Both the position numbers and the translations under genes were made by a program. A model generated the notes under the pieces. The model saw nothing but the letters and a program-made list of their open reading frames with translations, ran no database searches and was not told the origin of the DNA. Positions 26,095 to 33,752 of a stretch of 52,087 nucleotides of DNA are shown here, piece by piece; the stretch's first letter is position 1; every line of letters begins with the position of its first letter. This DNA is from an uncultured Selenomonas sp. (GTDB lineage Bacteria > Bacillota > Negativicutes > Selenomonadales > Selenomonadaceae): the NCBI GenBank assembly GCA_934202005.1, contig CAKPXP010000013.1:1-52087 (forward strand), given 5' to 3'.

Positions 26095-26565
26095 ATGAAG
26101 TATGAATTCACGAAGGACTTCCTGACGGGGATAGAATTCATCGATAAGGAACATGCAAGGCTGTTCGAGCTCGCGAATGAGACGTATGATTTGCTGCACG
26201 ATGAGCTGGTCACGGATAAGTATGACCGCATCGTGAATCTCATCGAGGAACTGCGTGATTATACGAAGACGCATTTCGCGCATGAAGAGGAGTTCATGCA
26301 GAGCATTTCGTTCCAGTATATCTGGAGCGAGAAGCATCAGCATCTGACCTTTATCGAGAAGCTCGACGGCATCGATAGGGAGAAGCTCGATGACCATCAG
26401 GAGGCCTATATCCTCGATGTGCTCGATTTCCTCGCGAAGTGGCTCACGGGCCATATCCGCGGCGCGGATGCGCGCATCGGTGCCGCGGTGCGCGCGATGG
26501 ACGCCGAGACGCGGGCGAAGGCCGACGCGAAGGCGGCGGAGCTGCTCGAAAAGATCGAGGGATGA
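26095..26565 (+). CDS. Bacteriohemerythrin
   Basis: Non-heme di-iron oxygen-binding protein of 156 residues. The metal ligands can be placed in IEFIDKEHARLFELAN (His near residue 20), THFAHEEEFM, EKHQHLTFIEKL and LAKWLTGHIRGADARI, the expected H-HxxxE-HxxxH-HxxxxD pattern. In anaerobes such proteins store or sense oxygen and assist detoxification. It has its own promoter and a terminator, so it is monocistronic. Rubrerythrin, another oxygen-defence gene, lies about 3.4 kb away. Confidence 0.93.
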   Translation: MKYEFTKDFLTGIEFIDKEHARLFELANETYDLLHDELVTDKYDRIVNLIEELRDYTKTHFAHEEEFMQSISFQYIWSEKHQHLTFIEKLDGIDREKLDDHQEAYILDVLDFLAKWLTGHIRGADARIGAAVRAMDAETRAKADAKAAELLEKIEG

Positions 26566-26640
26566 CGGCGTGTCCGCGGGGCGGTCGCGTCTGACAGCGG
26601 GCGCGGCAAAAGGGCGCTCCCGCAAAAAAGCGCATGACAG

Positions 26641-26685
26641 AAGGGCCGGATGCAAATGCGAAAGAGGCATTTGCGTCCGGCCCTT
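26641..26685. terminator. Bidirectional terminator between hemerythrin and pdxT
   Basis: 19-base arms with one mismatch: AAGGGCCGGATGCAAATGC / GCATTTGCGTCCGGCCCTT with a 7-base loop, between convergent genes. Confidence 0.82.
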
Positions 26686-26734
26686 TGCAGCGCGTTGCTG
26701 GGAGGCGCTGTATTTGTGGGGCATGTTTTGAAGT

Positions 26735-27331
26735 TCAGGAAGCGATCATCGAGAGGAAGGCCGCGTGGAGACGCGTGTCGGTGCCGAGTTCCGGATGGAA
26801 GGCGAGGCCGATCTGCTGGCCGTAGCGCACGGCGACGATGTTGCCGTCGACGCGTGCGAGGACGTCGACCTCCGGCGCGGCTTCCTCGATGAAGGGCGCC
26901 CGGATGAAGCGCATGGGGAAGTCGCCGAGGCCCTTGATCTCGCCCTTGGTGGAGAAGCTGCCGAGCTGGCGGCCGTAGGCGTTGCGGCGCACGCGCACGG
27001 GCAGCGTGCCAAAGCTGGGGTAGGGGCATTTGTCGCGCGTCGCGCTCCTGGCGAGCAGGATGAGGCCCGCGCAGGTCGCGAGGACGGGGAGACCGCCTGC
27101 AATCTTTTCCCGCAGCGGCTCGTACATGCCGAGGTCGCTCAGGAGCTTTTTCTGCGTGGTGCTTTCGCCGCCGGGGAGGACGAGGCCGTCGAGCGGCGCG
27201 GCGAGGTCGCTTTTCTCGCGCAGTTCATGGCACGCTGCGCCGAGCGACTGGAGCATCTTTTCGTGCTCGATGAAGGCGCCTTGCAGCGCGAGCACGCCGA
27301 TCTGCGGCTTCTTGGCCGCCTGCGCGCTCAT
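26735..27331 (-). CDS. pdxT: Pyridoxal 5'-phosphate synthase, glutaminase subunit
   Basis: Supplies ammonia from glutamine to PdxS. The 198-residue product has [33 protein letters not shown], the nucleophile region [41 protein letters not shown] and the catalytic His/Glu in [16 protein letters not shown]. Its ATG overlaps the pdxS stop by four bases (ATGA), so the two subunits are coupled. Confidence 0.96.
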   Translation of the reverse strand: MSAQAAKKPQIGVLALQGAFIEHEKMLQSLGAACHELREKSDLAAPLDGLVLPGGESTTQKKLLSDLGMYEPLREKIAGGLPVLATCAGLILLARSATRDKCPYPSFGTLPVRVRRNAYGRQLGSFSTKGEIKGLGDFPMRFIRAPFIEEAAPEVDVLARVDGNIVAVRYGQQIGLAFHPELGTDTRLHAAFLSMIAS

Positions 27332-28215
27332 TTACCGCGCTCCGCCATGAGGGTGGCAATCTCGTCCGCGTTGATGCCCACCATGGCCTCGCCGAGGTTT
27401 TCCGAGAGCTTCGCGATGAGAGCGGCGTCCGTGTAGTTCGTGACGGCCTTGACGATGGCCGCCGCGCGCTTCGCGGGGTCGCCGGATTTGAAGATGCCGG
27501 AGCCGACGAAGACGCCTTCCGCGCCGAGCTGCATCATGAGCGCGGCGTCCGCGGGCGTCGCGATGCCGCCGGCAGCGAAGTTCACGACGGGCAGGCGGCC
27601 ACTGTCATGGACGGTTTTCACGAGCGCGTAGGGGACCTGGAATTCCTTGGCGGCCTCGAAGAGCTCGTCCTCGCGCAGGGAGGCGACGCGCGCGAGTTCC
27701 TGGTTGATCTTCCGCATGTGGTGTACGGCCTGCACGACGTCGCCCGTGCCCGGCTCGCCTTTCGTGCGGATCATGGACGCGCCTTCGGCGATGCGGCGCA
27801 GGGCTTCGCCGAGGTCGCGCGCGCCGCAGACGAACGGCACGCGGAACTTCGTCTTGTCGATGTGGTAGATGTCATCGGCGGGCGTGAGGACTTCGCTCTC
27901 GTCGATGTAGTCGATCTCGATGGCCTGCAGGATCTGCGCCTCGACGAAATGGCCGATGCGGCATTTCGCCATGACAGGGATGGAGACGGCCTGTTGGATG
28001 CCCTCGATCATCGCGGGATCGCTCATGCGCGAGACGCCGCCAGCCGCGCGGATGTCGGCGGGGATGCGCTCGAGCGCCATGACGGCGCAGGCGCCGGCGG
28101 CCTCGGCGATCTTCGCCTGCTCCGGCGTCGTGACGTCCATGATGACGCCGCCCTTGAGCATCTGGGCGAGCTGCTTGTTGAGTTCATACTGATCCTGCTG
28201 CTTGTTTTCTGCCAT
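27328..28215 (-). CDS. pdxS: Pyridoxal 5'-phosphate synthase, synthase subunit
   Basis: Makes pyridoxal phosphate from ribose 5-phosphate, glyceraldehyde 3-phosphate and ammonia. The 295 residues are the normal length: [106 protein letters not shown] and [20 protein letters not shown]. The frame is open further upstream to 28383, but AAAGGAG nine bases before the ATG at 28215 fixes the start. Confidence 0.97.
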   Translation of the reverse strand: MAENKQQDQYELNKQLAQMLKGGVIMDVTTPEQAKIAEAAGACAVMALERIPADIRAAGGVSRMSDPAMIEGIQQAVSIPVMAKCRIGHFVEAQILQAIEIDYIDESEVLTPADDIYHIDKTKFRVPFVCGARDLGEALRRIAEGASMIRTKGEPGTGDVVQAVHHMRKINQELARVASLREDELFEAAKEFQVPYALVKTVHDSGRLPVVNFAAGGIATPADAALMMQLGAEGVFVGSGIFKSGDPAKRAAAIVKAVTNYTDAALIAKLSENLGEAMVGINADEIATLMAERGK

Positions 28216-28365
28216 CTGAGACAACTCCTTTGTATGAAAGGAAAGGCGGACGCCTTTCTCCGGGGAGGCGCGTTTGCCGCGTCTCCTTTGTGCTTTGCTT
28301 GATGTGCTCTTATCGTAGCAGGATGCTGGCGATATTGAAATAGCCAATTTACGATTAAAATAAAA

Positions 28366-28398
28366 TGCCAGGTGCGGAGACACGCACCGTATCTGGCA
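28366..28398 (-). terminator. Terminator-like hairpin upstream of pdxST
   Basis: Read on the minus strand the sequence is TGCCAG...GGTGCG, loop, CGCACC-type arm...CTGGCA, followed by TTTTATTTT (about 28357-28365). This is the shape of an intrinsic terminator pointing toward pdxS from about 150 bases upstream, with no minus-strand gene before it. It may be a leader attenuator or may stop transcription arising from the divergent promoter region. Confidence 0.5.
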
Positions 28399-28402
28399 TA
28401 TT

Positions 28403-28432
28403 TCGACAAGGAAATCTGGAATATGATATAAT
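28403..28432 (+). promoter_or_regulatory. Promoter of the SGNH hydrolase gene
   Basis: TCGACA (28403-28408), 18 bases, and an extended -10 element TGATATAAT ending at 28432, 40 bases before the start codon. Confidence 0.72.
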
Positions 28433-28472
28433 CAGAATAGGAAAGATTTGACCAGAGAAAGCAGGTGAGCGT

Positions 28473-29816
28473 ATGAGGCGCTTGAGATATTGGAAGGCGG
28501 CTGCGGCGGGCGGGCTGCTCGTGGCCGCATTTTTCGGAGCGGTGTCGTGGCAGCTGGGGCCGCTGGCGGAGCAGGCGCGGCCCTCGACGCTGGCGCCGCT
28601 CACGGGCCTGGAGGAGTCGAGCGAGGAGGCGCCGCTCTCCTATGCGCCGATGCTCTCCTGGGACAAGGATACGCAGGCGGTCGTCTACGAGCTCGAGGTC
28701 TATGCCGACGCAGCGGCGAAGCATCGCATTTTCCGTACGCGGCAGGTGTATACGAACCACTATCAGCTGCCGCTGCGCACGTTTGCGGGCAAGTGGCTCG
28801 GCAAGCCGCTCTATTGGCGCGTGCGTTCCCTCGGCTTCGACGGGGAGCCTGTGAGCGCTTACAGCAAGCTCGCGACGCTCTATACGGCAGAGACGGTGCC
28901 CGAGCTCGATCATCCGCTGATTCTCGCGCAAAGCGATACGGGCAACGGCACGACGCTGCTCTATCCCGTCTATGACTGGGTGGGGCTCGCCGGCGCGGCG
29001 GGGTATGAGATCGAGCTCTATGCGGGGACGGGCGCGCAGGCGCTCTCTCTGCCGCCCGTGGCGGTGTTCCATGCGGACATCACGGAGCTCTATGACCCGG
29101 AGCCGCGCATCGGCACGTATTCCTGGCGCGTGCGCGCGCTCGATGAGGCGGGGGCGCCGCTCGGCTCCTGGTCGCCGCTGCAGACGTTCCGCACGGAGCC
29201 CGAAGACCATTGGGAGACGGCGGTGCTCGGCGACAGCATCAGCCACGGCGGCGGCCATTATTCGTTCAGCCCGTCGGATTTCGAGTTCAGCTGGCTCTCG
29301 TATCTCGATTTTCCGGCCGTCAATCTCTCGGCGAGCGGCGATCTGAGCTCGATGACGCTCGCGCGCTTCTCGCGCGATGTGCTGCCGTTCCACCCGCGGT
29401 ATCTCATGATCTTCACGGGGACGAACAGCCTGCGGGCGGGCGAGGATCCCGCGCGCGTCATCCATGACCTCGAGCAGATGAAGGTGCTCGCCCTCTCGCA
29501 CGGGATCGCGCCGATCTTCCTCACATTGCCGCCCATCAATCCCGCGAACATCCAGCATGTGTTCGGCGAGCCGACGGCGGAGGACTGGCAGTGGCGCTTC
29601 GAGGCGGTCAATGAGTATATCCGCGGTCAGGCGCATATCGATGTGGCAGAGGCCTTTGTCTGCCCTGACGGCGTCCTGCCGACGGAGCTTGCGCTCGATG
29701 GCCTGCATCCCGATGTCGACGGCAAGCGCATCATCGGCGCGTGCGTCAACGAGCATTGGGCCGAGGTGAGACGGGACGCGGACGCGCAGCTGCGCGCCTA
29801 CCGGGAGGCACGCTGA
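28473..29816 (+). CDS. SGNH/GDSL hydrolase with N-terminal fibronectin-like domains
   Basis: Protein of 447 residues. Residues 6-27 form a hydrophobic signal anchor. Two beta-rich modules follow (about 60-130 and 150-245), each with a WRVRSL/WRVRAL motif, similar to fibronectin-type domains. The C-terminal hydrolase shows all blocks of the family: VLGDSISHGG with the nucleophile Ser, a Gly in NLSASGDLSS, FTGTNSLRAG with the Asn, and DGLHPDVDGKR with Asp and His. The likely site is the periplasm or cell envelope; the ester substrate is unknown. The gene is monocistronic. Confidence 0.86.
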   Translation: MRRLRYWKAAAAGGLLVAAFFGAVSWQLGPLAEQARPSTLAPLTGLEESSEEAPLSYAPMLSWDKDTQAVVYELEVYADAAAKHRIFRTRQVYTNHYQLPLRTFAGKWLGKPLYWRVRSLGFDGEPVSAYSKLATLYTAETVPELDHPLILAQSDTGNGTTLLYPVYDWVGLAGAAGYEIELYAGTGAQALSLPPVAVFHADITELYDPEPRIGTYSWRVRALDEAGAPLGSWSPLQTFRTEPEDHWETAVLGDSISHGGGHYSFSPSDFEFSWLSYLDFPAVNLSASGDLSSMTLARFSRDVLPFHPRYLMIFTGTNSLRAGEDPARVIHDLEQMKVLALSHGIAPIFLTLPPINPANIQHVFGEPTAEDWQWRFEAVNEYIRGQAHIDVAEAFVCPDGVLPTELALDGLHPDVDGKRIIGACVNEHWAEVRRDADAQLRAYREAR

Positions 29817-29849
29817 ACGGCGGGCGGGAAATCCATCGCATATAAAAAC

Positions 29850-29877
29850 GGCAGCCAGATGACTGGCTGCCATTTTT
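29850..29877 (+). terminator. Terminator after the SGNH hydrolase
   Basis: Perfect stem GGCAGCCAG / CTGGCTGCC with a 4-base loop, flanked by AAAA and ATTTTT, so it may also act leftward. Confidence 0.88.
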
Positions 29878-29954
29878 GATGGGGACTATCAATGATAGGA
29901 TGGTGTAAATCTTGATGTATCGGGAATGTTAGGCGCAGATGTCACGCGGCGAGA

Positions 29955-30500
29955 TCACTCGCCGAAATAGCGGTCGAAGAGCCCCTTGAAGCCGCGGCCG
30001 TGGCGTGCCTCGTCCTTGGCCATCTCGTGCACCGTGTCATGCACAGCGTCGAGGCCGAGCTGCTTTGCGAGCGTTGCGAGCTCTTTCTTGCCGGCGCAGG
30101 CGCCGTGCTCAGCGTCGATGCGCATCGTGAGGTTCTTCTTCGTGGAGTTCGTGAGGACTTCGCCGAGGAGCTCCGCGAACTTCGCGGCGTGCTCAGCCTC
30201 TTCGAACGCATAGCGCTTGTAGGCCTCGGCGATTTCCGGATAGCCCTCGCGATCCGCCTGGCGGCTCATCGCGAGATACATGCCGACCTCAGAGCACTCG
30301 CCCGTGAAGTTCTGGCGCAGGCCCTCGAGGATGCGCGGATCGACGTCCTTGGCCGTGCCGACATGATGTTCATCCGCGAACGTCATCTCGCCGGACTGCT
30401 CGACGAACTTCGCTGCCGGAGCATGGCAGATGGGGCATTCCGCCGGAGCCTGCTCGCCCTCGTAGACATAACCACAGACAGTGCAAACGAATTTTTTCAT
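29955..30500 (-). CDS. Rubrerythrin with N-terminal rubredoxin domain
   Basis: Protein of 181 residues. The N-terminal rubredoxin domain has [20 protein letters not shown] followed by CHAP, giving two CxxC iron ligand pairs. It is followed by a ferritin-like four-helix domain with E-x2-H di-iron ligands ([53 protein letters not shown]). Rubredoxin ahead of the ferritin domain is the reverse-rubrerythrin order used as an NADH-linked peroxidase in anaerobes. It should remove hydrogen peroxide. ATG 30500 has TTAGGAGGG ahead. Confidence 0.94.
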   Translation of the reverse strand: MKKFVCTVCGYVYEGEQAPAECPICHAPAAKFVEQSGEMTFADEHHVGTAKDVDPRILEGLRQNFTGECSEVGMYLAMSRQADREGYPEIAEAYKRYAFEEAEHAAKFAELLGEVLTNSTKKNLTMRIDAEHGACAGKKELATLAKQLGLDAVHDTVHEMAKDEARHGRGFKGLFDRYFGE

Positions 30501-30579
30501 GGTAAAGCCCTCCTAAAAAATATGCATCGCGCCGCTTTGCTCACTGGATGGCGCTGTGTGAACTTGTTTCGATGGCTTT

Positions 30580-30608
30580 ATTATAGGGCAAGGGCGGCAG
30601 CAGGGAAA
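30580..30608 (-). promoter_or_regulatory. Promoter of the rubrerythrin gene
   Basis: On the minus strand a perfect TATAAT (plus-strand ATTATA, 30580-30585) lies 80 bases before the start codon. The -35 (TTTCCC, 17-base spacing) is weak. Confidence 0.5.
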
Positions 30609-30738
30609 CGACCGGATTTCTCGATTGAGGGAAGATATCTCCTGTATGCCGCTGTTTTCTTTCATTTTCCATTGCAGGCACAGAATTTCAAAATTTATTA
30701 TCAACAGATAATTATTATTCAAACAAAAGGAAAGAAGG

Positions 30739-30767
30739 TTTGCTTCCCTGCTTATAGATGATATAAT
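30739..30767 (+). promoter_or_regulatory. Promoter of tsaE-tsaB-rimI
   Basis: Extended -10 TGATATAAT ending at 30767, with a weak -35 TTTGCT at 30739-30744. The start is about 50 bases before tsaE. The gap 30501-30819 otherwise holds an AT-rich stretch without a gene. Confidence 0.6.
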
Positions 30768-30819
30768 GGGAAATCAGAAGAATGTTCATCGATGATTATC
30801 AGGAGTGGATAGAACCGAA

Positions 30820-31296
30820 ATGTTTACGAGAATCACGCGGTCGGCGGCAGAAACGGCACAGCTTGCGCAGATGGTGGGCAAAAAACTGCATGAGGGGACG
30901 GTTGTCTGCCTCGATGGAGACCTCGGCGCGGGCAAGACGCTGTTCGTGCAGAATGTGGCGAAGATGCTCGGCGTCGAGGGAGAGGTCACGAGTCCGACGT
31001 TCAACCTCATGAATGTCTATGAAGGCATCTGCCGCGTCTATCATTTCGACCTCTATCGGCTGGATTGCGCCGCTGAGCTGGAGGACATCGGGTTCTATGA
31101 GTATACGGAGGATCCCGATGGCATTGTCTTTATCGAGTGGTCGGATAAGTTCCCCGAGGAACTGCCCGATGATTATCTTTCCATCCGCATCGACCGGCTG
31201 GCGGAGGATGCGGCGGCGCGGTGCATCACGTTCCGCGCGGTCGGTGAGGAGTATCAGGACGATTTGAAGGAGCTGGATGAGTTTTGCCGATTCTGA
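30820..31296 (+). CDS. tsaE: tRNA threonylcarbamoyladenosine biosynthesis ATPase TsaE
   Basis: ATPase partner in making the t6A37 modification of tRNAs that read ANN codons. The 158-residue product has the P-loop VVCLDGDLGAGKTLFVQNVA, VTSPTFNLMNVYEG, YHFDLYRLDCAAELEDIGF and a DGIVFIEWSDKFPEELPDD segment, the classical TsaE pattern. A GTG at 30805 is in frame but sits on the AGGAG sequence, so the ATG at 30820 is preferred. tsaB overlaps its end by 13 bases. Confidence 0.95.
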   Translation: MFTRITRSAAETAQLAQMVGKKLHEGTVVCLDGDLGAGKTLFVQNVAKMLGVEGEVTSPTFNLMNVYEGICRVYHFDLYRLDCAAELEDIGFYEYTEDPDGIVFIEWSDKFPEELPDDYLSIRIDRLAEDAAARCITFRAVGEEYQDDLKELDEFCRF

Positions 31297-32087
31297 GCAT
31301 GGATACATCAACCCAGGTGTCGAGCGTCGCCGTGCTGGCGCGCGGACAGCTGGCCGCGGAGATCACGATGCAGGCGCGGCTCACGCATTCTGAGACGCTG
31401 ATGCCGCATGTCGCGCAGGCGCTCGCGATGGCGGGCGTCAAAAAGGAGGCGCTCACGGGCATCGCCGTGAGCATTGGCCCTGGCTCGTTCACGGGGCTGC
31501 GCATCGGCCTCGCGGCGGCGAAGGCGATGAGCTACGCGCTTTCAGTCCCGCTCGTCGGCATCTCGAGCCTCGAGGCGCTGGCGCTCCACTACGCCGTGCC
31601 GGGCGTCTCGATCCTCGCGCTCATGGATGCGCAGAAGAAGAACGCCTATGTCGAGGAGCTGCATTGGGAGACCGCGGGGGCGGGGCTGCGTCTCCTGGTG
31701 GATGCCCCCGTCTCTGTGCGGCCGCTCGCGGAGGCTGTGGCGCGGGCGGAGGCGCTCGCGTCAGCGGGCCGCACGGTCGTGCTGCTTGGCGATATCGTGC
31801 AGAAGCGCGTCGCGGGGAAGGTCGCGCTGCCCGCAGGCATCCTCGTGCCGCCGCCGCAGCTCCTGCTGCCGCGGGCCGCGCATGTTGCGTGGCTCGGCAG
31901 CCAGCGCCTCGCGGCGGGCGAGGCAGACAACGTCATGGATCTCGAGCCCATCTATCTCCGCCGCAGCGAGGCGGAGGTGCTCTTCGAGCAGCATCATCCG
32001 GAGCGCGCGGCGCTCGAGGTGGACGAGCAGGCGGCGCGCGCGCTCGAGGCGCGCGAGCGCCACGGCACGCGCGAGGTGTCGCGATGA
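31284..32087 (+). CDS. tsaB: tRNA threonylcarbamoyladenosine biosynthesis protein TsaB
   Basis: Scaffold subunit of the t6A complex, with an ASKHA fold. The 267-residue protein begins MPILSMDTSTQVSSVAVLAR and shows HSETLMPHVAQALAMAGV, GIAVSIGPGSFTGLRIGLAA, AKAMSYALSVPLVGISSLEA and ILALMDAQKKNAYVEELHW. The start is a TTG inside tsaE, 13 bases before the tsaE stop. rimI starts in the TGA of tsaB (ATGA), so the three genes are tightly coupled. The usual fourth partner, tsaD, is not next to them in this window. Confidence 0.95.
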   Translation: MPILSMDTSTQVSSVAVLARGQLAAEITMQARLTHSETLMPHVAQALAMAGVKKEALTGIAVSIGPGSFTGLRIGLAAAKAMSYALSVPLVGISSLEALALHYAVPGVSILALMDAQKKNAYVEELHWETAGAGLRLLVDAPVSVRPLAEAVARAEALASAGRTVVLLGDIVQKRVAGKVALPAGILVPPPQLLLPRAAHVAWLGSQRLAAGEADNVMDLEPIYLRRSEAEVLFEQHHPERAALEVDEQAARALEARERHGTREVSR

Positions 32088-32536
32088 GGCTCGCGTTCCG
32101 GCAGATGGTGCCGGAGGATGCGGATGCCGTCGCGCGCGTGGAGGCGGCGAGCTTCCCCGTGCCGTGGTCGCGGGAGTCGTTCTGGCGGGAGGCGTCGAAC
32201 GAGCATACCTGCTATGTGCTCGCCTGTGACGAGACGGCCGCGGAGCCGGTCATCGGCTATGCCGGCTGCTGGATTCTCGCGGGCGAGGCGCAGATCACGA
32301 ACGTTGCGATCCTGCCCGCGTATCGCGGCCAGGGCATCGGCACGCAGCTCATGGCCGCCGTCATCGCGGCGGCAAAAGAGCGCGGGGCGACGGCGATGAC
32401 GCTCGAGGTGCGTCCGTCAAACGCACCCGCGCTCGCGCTTTATCATCACTACGGCTTCCGCGAGGCCGGCCGCCGCAAGGGGTATTACAGCGACAACGGC
32501 GAGGACGCCATCATCATGTGGAACACGAAGCTATGA
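32084..32536 (+). CDS. rimI: Ribosomal protein S18-alanine N-acetyltransferase (RimI)
   Basis: GNAT-fold acetyltransferase of 150 residues. The motif A acetyl-CoA loop is ITNVAILPAYRGQGIGTQLM, followed by MTLEVRPSNAPALALYHHYG and FREAGRRKGYYSDNGEDAII, the RimI pattern. FPVPWSRESFWREASN near the N-terminus is also typical. The start overlaps the tsaB stop by four bases. The tsaE-tsaB-rimI order is common in Firmicutes. The end faces the convergent glycosyltransferase 41 bases away with no visible terminator. Confidence 0.94.
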   Translation: MRLAFRQMVPEDADAVARVEAASFPVPWSRESFWREASNEHTCYVLACDETAAEPVIGYAGCWILAGEAQITNVAILPAYRGQGIGTQLMAAVIAAAKERGATAMTLEVRPSNAPALALYHHYGFREAGRRKGYYSDNGEDAIIMWNTKL

Positions 32537-32577
32537 AGAAGTGTGCAGAATGTCCCCATGACGGCGCTGCTCCCGCC

Positions 32578-33657
32578 TCAGCATCTCCCCAGCATTTCAG
32601 AGAGTTTTTCCGCAACGTCTGCCGGCGCGATGGCCGCCATGCAGGCGTTGTTTTTCTTTTTGCAGCGCGTGCGGCAGCAGGCGTTGCAGGGATAGGGGCT
32701 CTCGATGAAAGTGTGGCCGCTCGTGAGCGGGCCGTAGATGGCGGGGCTCGTCGGGCCCCAGAGGGAGAGCGTCGGCGTGCCGACGGCCTCGGCGATGTAG
32801 AGGGGGCCGGTGTCGCCCGTGAGCAGCAGCGCGGCGCTCTTCATGAGGGCCGCGAGCTCGAGGAGGCCGGTCTCGCCCGCGATGGAGAGCGAGGGACGCG
32901 CGCCTCCGATGGCGCGCTGCGCTTCCTCGATGAAGGGGCGGTCGCCCTTGGCGCCCGTAAAGACGATCTGCACCTGCTCCGGCACGGCGCGCAGCGCCTC
33001 GCCGAAGCGGGCTGGCGGCCAGTTCTTGTCCGGCCAGGTCGTGCGCACGCAGACGATGAGGATGGGGCGCGCGGTGTCGATGCCGTGCGCGGCCCAGAAG
33101 TCCGCCGCAAAGCCCGCGAGCGCGGGCGGCAGACAGAGCACGGGGCCGGGGCGCAGCGTTTCCTGCGGGAAGCCGAGCGGCGCGAGCGCCGTGTAGTAGC
33201 GGCGGATCTTGTGCGGGTCGGGGATATCGGGGGCTATCTCCGTCATGAAGAGGGGGTTGCCCTCGTGGCGCTCGTGGATGCCGATGCGCCGCGGTGCCTT
33301 GGAGAGGCGCGTGAGGAGCCCCGTGAGGAAGAGGCCCTGCAGGTCGAGCGCGATGTCGAAGGTGTAGGGTGCGAGCAGCGCCCGAGCTTTCTTGAGCTCC
33401 CGCCAGCAGGTGCGCAGCCTGAGGTGCGCGCCCGCTTCATCGATGGGCCGCCGGTCGAAGACGAGCAGGCGGTCGATGTCGGGATTCGTTTCGAGCAATG
33501 TGCTCGCGGGCGGGCTCGCGAGCCAGGTGATCTCGGCGTCCGGCGCGAGCCGCCTGAGGTTGTGCACGACGGTCGTCGTATGCAGGACGTCGCCGATGGA
33601 GCTCAGGCGGACGATGAGGATGCGGGCCCGGGGTGGGAGCGCGGATGAATTTCTCAT
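32578..33657 (-). CDS. Glycosyltransferase family 9 (ADP-heptose:LPS heptosyltransferase type)
   Basis: Protein of 359 residues. It begins ARILIVRLSSIGDVLHTTTV, the family start, and shows DIALDLQGLFLTGLLTRLSK, a central RPILIVCVRTTWPDKNWPPA, then FTGAKGDRPFIEEA, SAALLLTGDTGPLYIAEAVG, TPTLSLWGPTSPAIYGPL and the Cys-rich tail SPYPCNACCRTRCKKKNNAC. Enzymes of this family add heptose or related sugars to the LPS core, which fits a Gram-negative Firmicute. The frame is open to 33732, but AAGAAGG before the ATG at 33657 decides the start. Confidence 0.9.
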   Translation of the reverse strand: MRNSSALPPRARILIVRLSSIGDVLHTTTVVHNLRRLAPDAEITWLASPPASTLLETNPDIDRLLVFDRRPIDEAGAHLRLRTCWRELKKARALLAPYTFDIALDLQGLFLTGLLTRLSKAPRRIGIHERHEGNPLFMTEIAPDIPDPHKIRRYYTALAPLGFPQETLRPGPVLCLPPALAGFAADFWAAHGIDTARPILIVCVRTTWPDKNWPPARFGEALRAVPEQVQIVFTGAKGDRPFIEEAQRAIGGARPSLSIAGETGLLELAALMKSAALLLTGDTGPLYIAEAVGTPTLSLWGPTSPAIYGPLTSGHTFIESPYPCNACCRTRCKKKNNACMAAIAPADVAEKLSEMLGRC

Positions 33658-33703
33658 GCAGGGAACCTTCTTTTTATGATAGAATATAAAGATAGTTTCT
33701 ATT

Positions 33704-33732
33704 ACTTTAGCATAACGTCGGTGTTTATGCAA
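33704..33732 (-). promoter_or_regulatory. Possible promoter of the glycosyltransferase gene
   Basis: Minus strand: TTGCAT, 17 bases, TAAAGT preceded by TGC (an extended -10). The layout is the same as the 6S RNA promoter but the -10 is weaker. Confidence 0.42.
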
Positions 33733-33752
33733 AAAACGGAGGAGGCAGCATC

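Noticed and set aside
30820..32536. Loss of tsaD from the t6A operon as a missing pathway
   Set aside because: tsaD is often encoded elsewhere in Firmicutes, so absence from this window says nothing about the pathway.
32654..32700. Unusual Cys cluster at the end of the family 9 glycosyltransferase
   Set aside because: A Cys-rich segment of this kind (PCNACC...C...C) is common in the heptosyltransferase family and is not a novelty.
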